Origin: Takakia lepidozioides
Lineage: Eukaryota; Streptophyta; Takakiopsida; Takakiales; Takakiaceae
Direction: 5' to 3'
Assembly: GCA_030704615.1 (NCBI GenBank)
Contig: CM060732.1
Location: forward strand, 8,680,001 to 8,744,000
Length of the DNA: 64,000 nt
Part shown: positions 44,518 to 55,300 of the stretch, one piece after another
How positions within the stretch are numbered: the stretch's first letter is position 1
How the letters are laid out: the number at the start of each line of letters is the position of its first letter
Position numbers and translations under genes: made by a program
The notes under the pieces: model-generated
What the model was told of the DNA's origin: nothing
Databases searched by the model: none
The model's input: only the letters and a program-made list of their open reading frames with translations

Positions 44518-45395
44518 AACCATTTGTGGGCCCTTTGAATCAATTTCAATTGAACTCATATTAGTCAAGGGCTTATCGGATGGTATATAGAACGCGCTGG
44601 CAAAGTTTGAAAAGAAACAAAAATCATTTGGATGGGGAGCCATATGTTTGCCTTTTTAATGAATTTCGATTGATCCCATACTTGTCCAAGACCTATTTGA
44701 GGGTATGTGGAACATGCTGGCAAAGTTTGAAAAGAAACAAAAATCATTTGGATGGGAGTCATACATTCGCCATTTTAATGAAGTTCGATTGATCCCATAC
44801 ATGTCCTGGACCTGTTTGAGGGTATGTAGAACGTGCTAGCAAACATTGAAAAGAAACAAAAATTATTTGGATGGAGAACCATTCATTCGCCCTTTTAATG
44901 AATTTCGATTGATCCCATACTTGTCCTGGACCTGTTTGAGGGTATGTAGAACGTGCTGGCAAACATTGAAAAGAAACAAAAATCATTTGGATGGAGAACC
45001 ATTTGTTCGCCCTTTTAATGAATTTTGATTGATCCCATATTTGTTCGGGACTTGTTTGAGGGTATGTGGAATATGCTGGCAAACTTTGAAAATAAACAAA
45101 AATTATTTTGATGGGGAACCAATGATTTGCCCTTTTAATCAATTTCAATTTTTGCCATAATTGTCCAGGACCTAGCACATGGTATATTCAGCATGCTGGC
45201 AAAGTTTGGAAACAAACAAAAAATTACTTGGATGTGGAATCATTTGTTCATTTTTTCAATCAATTTTGATTCACGCCATATTTGTCCAAGTATGTAGAAC
45301 ATACTAGCGAAGTTTGAAAACAAACCAAAATTATTTGGATGAGGAATTATTCGTTTGCCACTTGAACCCCTTCTGATTGACCTCGTACTTGTCCA

Positions 45396-45500
45396 GGAGG
45401 TTTACTATTTCATGAGCAGAAACCATGAGCCATGAGCCATGAGCCGCATGAGCGGTGAGCCGAAGTCTAAGATACGCGGATTTCATGAGCGGACTCCTCC
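45396..45500 (+). repeat. Left CATGAGC-rich terminal inverted repeat
   Basis: CTATTTCATGAGCAGAAACC then CATGAGCCATGAGCCATGAG and GCCGCATGAGCGGTGAGCCG. It pairs with 60395-60473 in inverted orientation and matches 1036-1130 in direct orientation. Confidence 0.8.
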
Positions 45501-46237
45501 AAATTTGGAAATGCGGCAGATTAAACAAGTATTAAAATAATAGTTTTTTATTTGACCTTGCCGTTTTTGGACGTTCCAGATCATGTAATGCGGCGAAGAT
45601 ATGTCGTCAGTAACAAGTCCGCTCATGGTTTTTTAGATCCGCTCATGGAAATAAGTGACCGTGCAACGGGAAATCCAGTATACCACTGCAAAAGGACGTC
45701 GCATACTGGCCTGTATAGAGTATTCCGCGGTTTTACATGCCTTAACATTGGAATGAAGCTGACCCTTTTGCCGCGATTGAACCAATGGAGTCTGCACCAA
45801 TACAGTCTGCAGTACTTCACAATTCTGTCTTCTTCGGGTATTCGGCGGGAAAGGTTTGCAACTGAACTGGGAAATAAGGTGCCGCATTAGGGTTCGCACG
45901 TGCGAAATTTCGGAGCGGTTTGGTGTTGGCGAAGGCCGCCTCTACCAGTACCTACGACGATACTTGGAAATGCGGCGCCGCATTTCCTTGTCGGAGGTCG
46001 AATGAGGAAAGCAAGTTTCGGAAAGCAGAAAAACATGAACCCTCCAACATACAAAAATACATGCACGTGGAAACAAGTGAACGATATAGTAATATCTTAG
46101 TTCGAGCAAAACAGGTTACTGGTAGGCAAGACATATGTCGGACCTTTCTGTGGCCAGAGTCTGAGGTACTGGCAGCAGTACAGTTCTACTATCCGAAAAG
46201 GATGGGCGTACCATTGTATGTGGACCGCAAGCCAAGC
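45500..46237. other. Left subterminal region of the 15-kb element
   Basis: Non-coding, with further CATGAGCGG/CCGCTCATGG words at 45486 and 45625-45650 and one complete palindrome, AAATGCGGCGCCGCATTT at about 45968. Open frames here lack an ATG or family motifs. Confidence 0.5.
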
Positions 46238-49200
46238 TCACTGGTCCCCTGGATCCATATTCAGAAGAGTGTGAACCTCCTGGGGGCTCAACCCTGGTGC
46301 ATGTATGAAGTGATGAGTTGTGGAATTACAACGGAGTCTCTTTAGGTACACGTAGTACAAATGCTTGCAAGGGCAGTATGATGCCCCCTTGTTCGCCATG
46401 ATCTGGAAGTCGGTGCAATTGCAGGTGGGTAATTCTGAAATGGTGATGGTGTACACCTCATTGCGAACAGCTGAGCCCGCCGTGGCCATCTGATACACAC
46501 GCCCGAATCCTGGTGGGGGCACTTCTGTCGAGCTCTGGATTGTACAGTTCATCCGAAGTGCATTCCCCATCCTTGTCTCGTTCACTTTTGAGGGAGGTCG
46601 CCGCCTCTTCGGTTTCCCCAACGGTGTGTAGGATGCTTAGAGCTGTCGTGTCCCATTGTTCTTGCTCTCACAGGGGTCGGTGGTGGAGGCTGTGGAAGCG
46701 GAAATGGTTCTCTGGGGACGTCAGTGCGCTGCACCATCCGAAATCCTGCGGCGGTAAGGGCGTCGGCCTCAACCTGACTCAGATCGCAGCCTGGTTCCAC
46801 CGGCCACACCGGGGGAGCCTCTGGCATTGTTTGTATGCCGTACTTGGGCTTTCCATACACGCAAGTCATAATGTCGTGCCTGCAGAACCAGAACTGGGTG
46901 GTTGTCGCCTCCGCAAACTTTGCATGGACAAATCTTCCTGTAAAAGTAGGAGCAGGGACAGCCCCATCTGGATTCCTCCTTATCATCTCTAAACAACGTT
47001 GCCGTGTATCCACGAATTGCGGAACACCTTCCTCGAAACGACGGCTTTGTGCGAGCAATTCTCCACTGTGATGCAGACACAGTCGTCTCCACAATGGCTT
47101 GGCCATACTGCATAACAGCGGGCGGAATCTGGGGCAAGGGAGCGGTGGGAATTTTTTGCACGAAATCCCCGGTTGAAGGCGACGGCGATCTGGAATTTCT
47201 TGGGCTTCCACTGCTGGAAGACACATTGTGCGGCAACATGACGGGACCTCGAGGTGCTGTCCGAATGTTCCTGTCGGATCTCCAGGAATCCTCTTCGCAC
47301 CCGGGTTCCTCTTCAATCCTCCGCCTGACAGGGCGAGTCCGGACGTCCCCCTCTAGGTGTTCACCTCTGCGGTGCAGAGGCGTCCCTTTGATCTTCTCTC
47401 GCATGCTGTCGCCCATTTCACTGGATTCTTGGACCCGAAGCTGTTCGTACCAACAATTCCTCCCTGTCCGGCCCAAAGCCCCATTGTTTGCCGCTCAGGA
47501 ACTTGTAGTACGTGGCTTGCTGCATGATTGCTCTGTCGATGTCCTCCGTTGTGGCCGTCACTACGTCCACCAGATGTGCGGCAGAAGACGCTCGCCAGGA
47601 GGAGTGGACCGATTCTGCCATATTCGTGTTCGGCATGTCCGTGTCGGAATCCAAGCACCGCTCCTAGAGGACACAAACAATGGTGAGGGACCAATCGAAA
47701 TGTCCGTAACAGAAAGACAAATGAACGAAATTGACAGCAGCCTACCTCCCGCATGTACTGTCCGAACTGTCGATACCGAAAATGCCACCACCCCAACCAG
47801 CTGTGCAATGCTCCCAGATTGGTTGTCTCCACTGCACCTGACGTGTTCCACCAAGCCTCGATGATAGCAAACTTAACCTCCGCGTCATCAAATGTGGGTG
47901 CATCCTTCCACGCCGTACAAAGGACACGGTGTTCAGCCTGGAATGAGCTAGCAACAAATTTGGTAGTGTAGTGGGATAGACTCTGCATCCAATGGAATCC
48001 ACAGGATCTCTCTTTCCCCTCCATTGGAACATTGGGGTCCTCACCGTACACACGCCGCACCGCTGCCCAGTTGGCCTGAGCGTTGTCTGCCATGAATCCC
48101 CTGAAATTGGGCTCTGGCAATCCCGCCCTTGCCATCTGCTCGTTTATGCCCTCCCACAGATGCATCTCGGACTGTGTGTCCTCCCCTTTCATCTCGCAGA
48201 TTGCAATCGTCATGAGCCTCTTGGAGTGATAGTCATAAACATGCGCACCCATAGTCACCCACTGATGGTTTGTAATTCGCTTGATGTGATCAAACATCAC
48301 CCAAGCATTCGACAAGTTTCCAGTTGTCATGCGAGTGACCAAGTCGACTCCACTCCCAGGCCCACACGTCGACATTTTGAAAATGTAACAACGATCGGAT
48401 TCGCTGCCTTGCCCTGGAAACCTGCTACCTTGGATGTAGTCATATCCAGTCATTCGTTTCACCTCCAGGATTGAGTACATGTCCGACCCCCTGCCGAACT
48501 CCTGCTTGCAAGATACGATGTGATTCCGCACATTCGGACTACAAACGTGCGAGACGGACTCCAAGAGGTCACGCATCTCGTCTTCGGTCAAGGGCTCTCG
48601 GTCGGAACCATCTTCAGACATGATTTTGCCAAGAGCAATCTTGTGGGCTGCCTTCAGCTGAATCTGCTTTGGTCTGGCTCCGGGGCTCAATTTCACCTCC
48701 TCTTTTATGATGTCGTGTGCTTCCTGCACAGCCTCACGCATGTTGCCTCTCGCCAAGGGGTGGCAGTGGACCCCAACGTGTATGCAAGCTCTAGTCAAGT
48801 CCGGGAGCAAATGGATTACGTAATATTGCTTGGCTCTGCACATGGACATGCACGTCGGTGGTTCTTTGCAATGTGCACACTTGAAAGAACCCGCAGGAGC
48901 TTGGCTGGAGACAATGAATGGATGATGCGTTGTGCCAGTCCAATCCGTCTCGTTTCTCCGCCCTCCTTTGGAGAGAAAGTGGAAGCAGGTGGGATTGAGG
49001 CACCTCAGCTTCCCCGCACAGAGGACATATCGTACACGAACACCATCAGCAATTTTCGTGCTACTGGTCTTCGTCACACACCAGGGGTGTCCGTCATGCT
49101 TTCGATCCATGTCTGTTAACATCCCGGAGGCTTTGTTTGACGAAGAAACAGGTGGAAACTCGAAGATGACATTGCCATCGACTTCGGGAGGCAAAACGTT

Positions 49201-50000
49201 ACCTTTCTGACTGGGAATTTGGCATAGTCGAGAGCAGCCAGCTCGGAGCGAGAACCATCGAGGTGATGTTGTCGTAGGAGCTGCACAATGGACCGGGTTG
49301 GAGTTATGCTCGAGGGCACATGCGTAGCACCTACAGAGACGTCCATGCCGGATTTGAACGACCGTGTGGAGGACATGGGTACCTCAATGCAATCATCTTC
49401 CTCGTCGGAAATGTCGAATACGTCCACACGAGAAGCTATGGAGGGTCTTGACGGTCCAGGTCGGGAATGATTATCGTTGCATACCTCTCTGTTGGCAGTG
49501 GCCGCCTCTCGGTTTCCGGACTCCTTTGTGGATGGTGTGGGCAGCGACTGATTCGGAAAGGGAATGGGCATTCCCACAGCTCGGTACAGGATGGGTGTCT
49601 GAGGGGGAACGTGCCATTCGATTCCGCAACCTCCGTCGTTACCTAGCACGACAATGGTCTCGTCAACCTGTCCAGGAACATCCTTCCTTTCTTCTTCCAA
49701 ATAAACTGTGCCCGGTTTGAGCTTGAATTTGGAACAAAGGTAAGTTTCAGTCACTCTGCAAAGTCCTCCCTCGTTTGGGATCCAGGCTCTCCCAAGTTGC
49801 GGAGGACAGCAAACTATAGCGTAGGAATTCGGAGCCATCGAACACCGCACGGAGTTGGCAAGTGCGAGGTTCAGTATAGCGACAGACCAAGGCTCACAGG
49901 CACCATCTAAGTGGATCTGCGGAGTCCATCGACGATTGGAAGTCGCACATTGAAGTGGAAAGTATTGTTTCAAGCTACATGCATGAAGGTGGGGTTTGAT
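46238..50000 (-). pseudogene. MULE-type transposase with SWIM zinc finger
   Basis: Minus strand. The first part (to 49116) has an acidic linker VFDISDEEDDCIEVP. The main block (49194-47746) holds a Cys-rich N-terminal zone (CAGKLRCLNPTCF, CAHCKEPPTCMSMC), then the DDE core: YDYHSKRLMTIAICEMKGED, GFMADNAQANWAAVRRVYG and CGFHWMQSLSHYT, the MULE pattern D...D-N...C-x2-H. An 82-bp intron (47745-47664) leads to DSDTDMPNTNMAESVHSSWR. A C-terminal SWIM finger CNC...CPCKH ends at a TGA near 46238. Frame changes near 49200, 47430, 47060 and 46620 imply decay, introns or sequence errors. The open frame continues upstream to about 50176 without an ATG, so the start is unresolved. It would cut and paste the element through its CATGAGC termini. 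Confidence 0.75.
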
Positions 50001-50249
50001 TCCATAGCCAGTAAGTATGACAATGATGGCCGATTCGGCGACGAAAATAACATCTCCTGACAGTTTCTCCTGAGGGTGGATCCAGCAGTATTCTCGGTGC
50101 AGACAGGAACGTTCGCACTGACAAGTGCCAGGACTGTTAGTTAAAACGGTCAGACAACCAAGTTGTGCTCATCAAGACTGGCCGCAATGTTGTTTCGGAA
50201 CAATGCAACCCATTGAGGTTCCAGATTTCCCGTCCCGAGTGATTCTTTC

Positions 50250-51740
50250 GATTGCTGGTGGACGGAAATACGGCGCCGCATTTCCGTATTGCATCTTGGT
50301 CATGCACCAGAGCGACGGAAATGCGGCACCGAGTTTCCGTCGGGGGAAACCTTTATACTCTCCAGAACGGAAATGCGGTAACGCATTTCCATCCAGCAAG
50401 CACGGTATGTGAAGGTGGAACGGAAATGCGGTACCGCATTTCCGTTCTGATTGAATTATGAACAACGGGAACAGAAATGCGGCACCGCATTTCCGTCCGA
50501 GTCGCACTTTTCCGACATTCCAGAACGGAAATGCGGCGCCGCATTTCCATTTTGTATCTGATGCATGGAGCTGAGGGATAGAAATGCTGCAGCACATTTC
50601 CGTCCTTAAAAGAACGGAAATGCGGTACCGCATTTCCGTTCTGATTGAATTATGAACAACGGGAACAGAAATGCGGCACCGCATTTCGTCGAGTCGCACT
50701 TTCCGACATTCCAGAACGGAAATGCGGCGCCGCATTTCCATTTTGTATCTGATGCATGGAGCCGAGTGCGATTCCGACCGCTTGAGACATTCATACTATC
50801 CAGAACGGAAATGCGGTACCGCATTTCCGTTCTGACTGAAAATCGTGAACCATCGGAACTGAAATGCGGCACGCATTTCCATCCGAGTCGCACCTCCCAA
50901 CATTCCAGAACGGAAATGCGGCACCGCATTTCCGTTCTGATGAAATATCCTGAAACATCGGAACTGAAATGCGGTACCGCATTTCCGTCGGAGTCGCACC
51001 TTCCGACATTCCAAAACGGAAATGCGGCGCCGCATTTCCGTTTTGTATGTGAGGCATGGAGCTGTGGAACGAAAATGCGGCACGCATTTCCGCCAGCGTC
51101 AGACGTTAATACTCTACAGAACGGAAATGCGGTACCGCATTTCCGTTCTGACTGAAAATCGTGCGCAACGGGAACAGAAATGCCGCATTTCCGTCCGAGT
51201 CGCACCTTCCGACATTCTAGAACGGAAATGCGGCGCCGCATTTCCGTTTTGTATGGGGCCTGGAGCTGTGCTACGGAAATGTTGCCGCATTTCCATCCAT
51301 GTGAGACCTTCTTTCCAGACCGGAAATGCGGCACCGCATTTGTCCAGGTGAGACCTCTATACTTTCCCGAACGGAAATGTGGCGGCATTTCCATTCATCA
51401 ACTAACGTATGTGAAGGGGGAACGGAAATGCGGTACCGCATTTCCGTTCACATTGAAAATCATGAACCACGGGAACTGAAATGTTGTGCCTCATTCCCGT
51501 CCGAATCGCACCTTTCGACATTCCAGAACGGAAATGCGGCGCCGCATTTCCCTTTTGAATCTCATACATGGAGCTGTGGGACGGAAATGCGGCACCGTTT
51601 CCGTTCAACAACTAAGGTATGTGAAGGTGGAACGGAAATGCGGTGCCGCATTTTCTTCCAACAAGTACGGATGTGTAGCTTCGTGATGGTACTTAACGGA
51701 AATGCGGCGCCGCATTCGCATTTTCGCTCCAACTCATCAG
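50250..51740. repeat. Array of about 28 AAATGCGG-NN-CCGCATTT palindromes
   Basis: Copies begin near 50266, 50323, 50370, 50422, 50471, 50526 and continue to about 51699, mostly 46-57 bp apart. The arms AAATGCGG and CCGCATTT are nearly constant, while the central two bases are GC, CA, TA or TG. Spacers also recur (GAATCGCACC-TTCGACATTC-like, GAACCACGGGAACTG-like), giving a higher-order unit of about 200 bp. It fills the gap between the divergent transposase and methyltransferase-like genes, where shared regulatory DNA would lie. On the minus strand it reads as spurious KCGAAFPF-type open frames, which are not genes. Confidence 0.93.
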
Positions 51741-52330
51741 ACGCTGGGACGGAAATGCCTTGAAATGTGAAACACGTGGAGCAACGGAATTGCTGCACAT
51801 GTCGGCACTCTATCTGACTGAAGGGGCATGAGGCGGCGCGGCCTGACCGTTGGATAATGATGTTTGTTTTTCGGACGGCAGGCGTACCCTGAACGATTCG
51901 AATTTCGTAATGACGCAAACTCCACGAGGAGACACTTTCGTCCAACCCTTTCGAACCCAAGTGGTGCATCACCGCCGTTTCATCTACTTTTGTCGTGTCT
52001 CCTCAGTCACCCCTCTCGCGCCCTTTCCATCTGCACTCTTTGCCCTTTTCCTCTCTCTGTTCTTATGCTCGAACCTGAGAGGGGGGGAGTTCGTGCACCA
52101 GACAGGAGACCTCGTCGCAAGCTCCGGAAATTATACTTCGGACGTAGGCCAATGCCGAAGGGGAGGAAGCAGATGCGTACAGGAGGAGATTGCCATCTCC
52201 GAGCAGCAGGCCACTCAGGCAACCCAGCCACCAGTGAGAGCTCCATGCGATCGGGCTGCGCGCAGCTGATCGAGCACCGAACCCCCCATTTTGCTTCTGT
52301 AATTCTTAGACTGAATGCTAGGAGACTTGA

Positions 52331-55300
52331 ATGCAGAACATGTTTGCATGCCTAACAGGAAAGGTGGACGTGCTGGAGGGATCGCAGGAATCCGAAGAGC
52401 CGCAGGAAGAGTCCGAGGAGCTAGCTGCAGCACGTACACCCACCCGATCCCCGAGCGCGGGTATTCCTGCCGGGCCTAGCCCTGTGCGATTCAAAGACGC
52501 GTCTTCGAAGGGCAAGTTCAAAGCCCCAGAGATCGACTCGCGTTCTTCGGTCATGGAGAATCGCCAGCAGGGGTCGGGCCCTTCTCCAGCAAAGTCGAAG
52601 AAGAAGCAGCCCGTCCCTCTACTGGCTTCTGAACCGGCTCAGGCCGATTCACCCCCCCCAACGCGAATGAAGCAGCAGGGTAAAAGACAGATTCAATTGC
52701 AGCAGACACCTTCACCTGCAAGGATGAGGAAGCAGAAGGCAATCAGGGCGACGGCCGAACAATCTCCCGCAAAACCGCTTCCACGAGCTGAAGCTCAGTT
52801 CCTGGAGGATTTCCCGCCTGCAGATGTTGGGGCCGATGCTGCAGCGAAGGCAATGGGATCGACCGTTGATCTCGATTTGGTACCGGAGGAGGGTGCTGCC
52901 GCTCAACGTTCGCAGCAAGACCTCACCACCGATGAGCAAGCAGGCCCGGAGGAGGCCTCTGCAATGGCAGAATTGCCCGCAACAGGCCCCAGAGTGCAGC
53001 TCCAGTTGAGGATGCTCCAGCTGCTCAGCCACTACCGGCACCTACAGACATGTCTCCGGAGGATTTCAAAAGTGCAGCGGATAAAATGTTGGAGGAGACA
53101 CAGTAGCATTGGCAGAGTTCTGGGCAGCAGGGTATTCCAGCGGACTCTTCGAATCCCACTCTGTCGCATGGTCTCCCTTCCCATCGTCAGGCAGGCCCTT
53201 CCCGGAGATGTGGATAAGCTCAAGTTCGCATTTCGAGAAGGGTACCGTCTGGGATCGGCAGCGTTTTACGTTTCCATTGAGAATGAGGACGGCGAAACTC
53301 GTGGACCCACTGCCGATGAATTGTCAACGTGGGATACCCACTGGCACACTCGCAACCACGAATTCGAGGCGACGCTGAAGGGTGATCCAGACTTCGGCCA
53401 TATGTCGGGTAAAATGTTCTTTGTGTGGGACGGGAATCACCGACTTCTCGCCTGGTGGGAGTACATCAAGCAGAACCATGCCAAGCACATTGGCTGGCAT
53501 TACATGGTGGAGTGTGTCATCCTCAAGGTGAAGGCGGCAGACTCCTCCCTGCTCAAGAATGCCATGGCGGACCTCAACTCGTAAGATACTCATACCCTCC
53601 CTAGCACGTTCGAAATGCGGTGCCGCATTTCGGTTTCCATTCTGGTTTGTTTCCGTGCTTCCGTGTACTGAACTGGAGAGTGTGCCTTGCAGGGTCACTG
53701 AGAATGCGTACGTGCATACCCACATGGCACATATGCTGTACAGGGTGAGGAAAACTGGTCTCACTGATCCGCAGATGTTTGCGGAAATGCTGGAGCCCGA
53801 GCTCATTCAGAAAGCCGTTGCAAAAACAGACCGGACATGGTATCGTCTCACTATGGATGGAATGGTGGAGGTGATATACGAAGTAAGTCGTCCTCCAATT
53901 TCCCTCTGCTCATCCTTCCCCAATTTCAGTAATGTTTCCACATGAATCGAATGTAACGCTTCTGCATGTTTTTGTTGGCAGTCAAACATCAAGCTGGATT
54001 TGGCCCATGCCAAACGCTTCTTCATGGAAAGTGAGGGGCAGGTCAAAACGTTGCAGTCATTGACTGAGCACTTGAAGGAAGCCGGTGTCAAGTCCAGAAC
54101 CAAATACAAGTCAAAGCTTGTGAAGCTGGTGGCAATTGCAGATCCGGCACTTGGAAAGGACTTCATCCCCGAGATTGCAAAACACTATTCTCGGGCCATG
54201 CAGCCGACCATGCAATTGGAGAAACTGCATCACCTCTCAACGGCATGTGTGGAGGCGAAAGAGAAGGTGAGGTTTCAATGCACTGAAGTTCCTTCCTAGC
54301 AATAGCCACTCTCTTCCAGCTCCTGACATTGGATCGGAAATGGCAGACACGGTGGCTGTCGATCTGGAATGCATCCGAGAGCATAAGGACAATGTGGTCT
54401 TTTCCACTGGAAGTTTCCGACCCTGCAGTGGATGTGTGGCTCAACCGTATGACTTGGTGGTTCCAGGTAATTCAAGGTACTTCCCCAGATTTGCTTTTCT
54501 GAAATGAATTCCCTGAACTGCTACGTGACAATGCATTTGGGAATCGCAGGTAATGTCGAATGCGAAGGAGCAAGTCGTAATGCACACAAATTCGTTCGGC
54601 TTGTACGTCAAATGGGATGGAACACAGACATTGGAAGACTACGTGACACGTTTCAGATGTGCGTACAAGGACAACCTTTTCGCCAGAGAGCTACAGACAG
54701 CAAGAAGGAGCGTGGAGTTTACACATCAGGAGGGAGCGGGGAAAGCTGCAATGCGAATTGTTTACAGGTGAAGCACAGCCCTTGTATGCGAAGCCTGGTT
54801 ACGAGGTTTGTCTCGGAAATGCGGCACCGCATTCGCATTTTATGTTTTCGGTGGCACTCTGCGAGTAGGTTGGTCTCAACTTTTGCTCACGCATGCTGAC
54901 TGCCTTGCAGGTATATGAAATACGTGCTCCTTCAGACAGGGGCCCTGGCTCAAGAGCCCCCGTTCTTCATGGCTTGGACCGTGGCGGGCCCAAGCTGTGT
55001 CTACACACCCGAGATGCAGAAACAATGGCATCCCGCGCATCTCGTTGGATGCCCGTGGTACCTGGACATGTCTGGCGGTATTGTTGACGAGTCTGAGAAA
55101 GATCTGCACGCCTTGGCAGAAGAGAAGAGAAAGGAAAGACGTGTCCCTGCTGGGCCAAAGTCGGCAAAGGAATCTGCTGCTCTGGAAGAATCCAGAAAGG
55201 CAGCTGAGATGGCACAAAAGACGGTGGATGCAGCTGTGCAGGCCCAACAGAAGGGGTCGAAGAAGAGGACTCGCCAGCAAGGAGCAGCTGTTGTGACACC

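Larger units (their letters stand above)
39780..45395 (-). repeat. 120-bp satellite array, inverted arm (interrupted)
   Basis: More than twenty units of the satellite in reverse orientation to 38100-38990, recognisable by CAAAGTTTGAAA, AAACAAAAATCATTTGGATG and GGCAACCATTCGTTGGCCC. It is interrupted by two duplicated 0.45-kb unique blocks, a telomere-like tract, a short retroposon and a LINE. Sequence variants change along the array, with more diverged units toward 45 kb. Confidence 0.9.

Noticed and set aside
38100-45395. CRISPR-like array because of regular repeats
   Set aside because: Units are contiguous 120-bp satellite copies without spacers, in a eukaryotic genome.
50172-51972. Long minus- and plus-strand open frames with repeated KCGAAFPF or EMRHRISV-like peptides
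   Set aside because: They are translations of the palindrome array in both directions; composition follows the repeat period and there is no start or family support.
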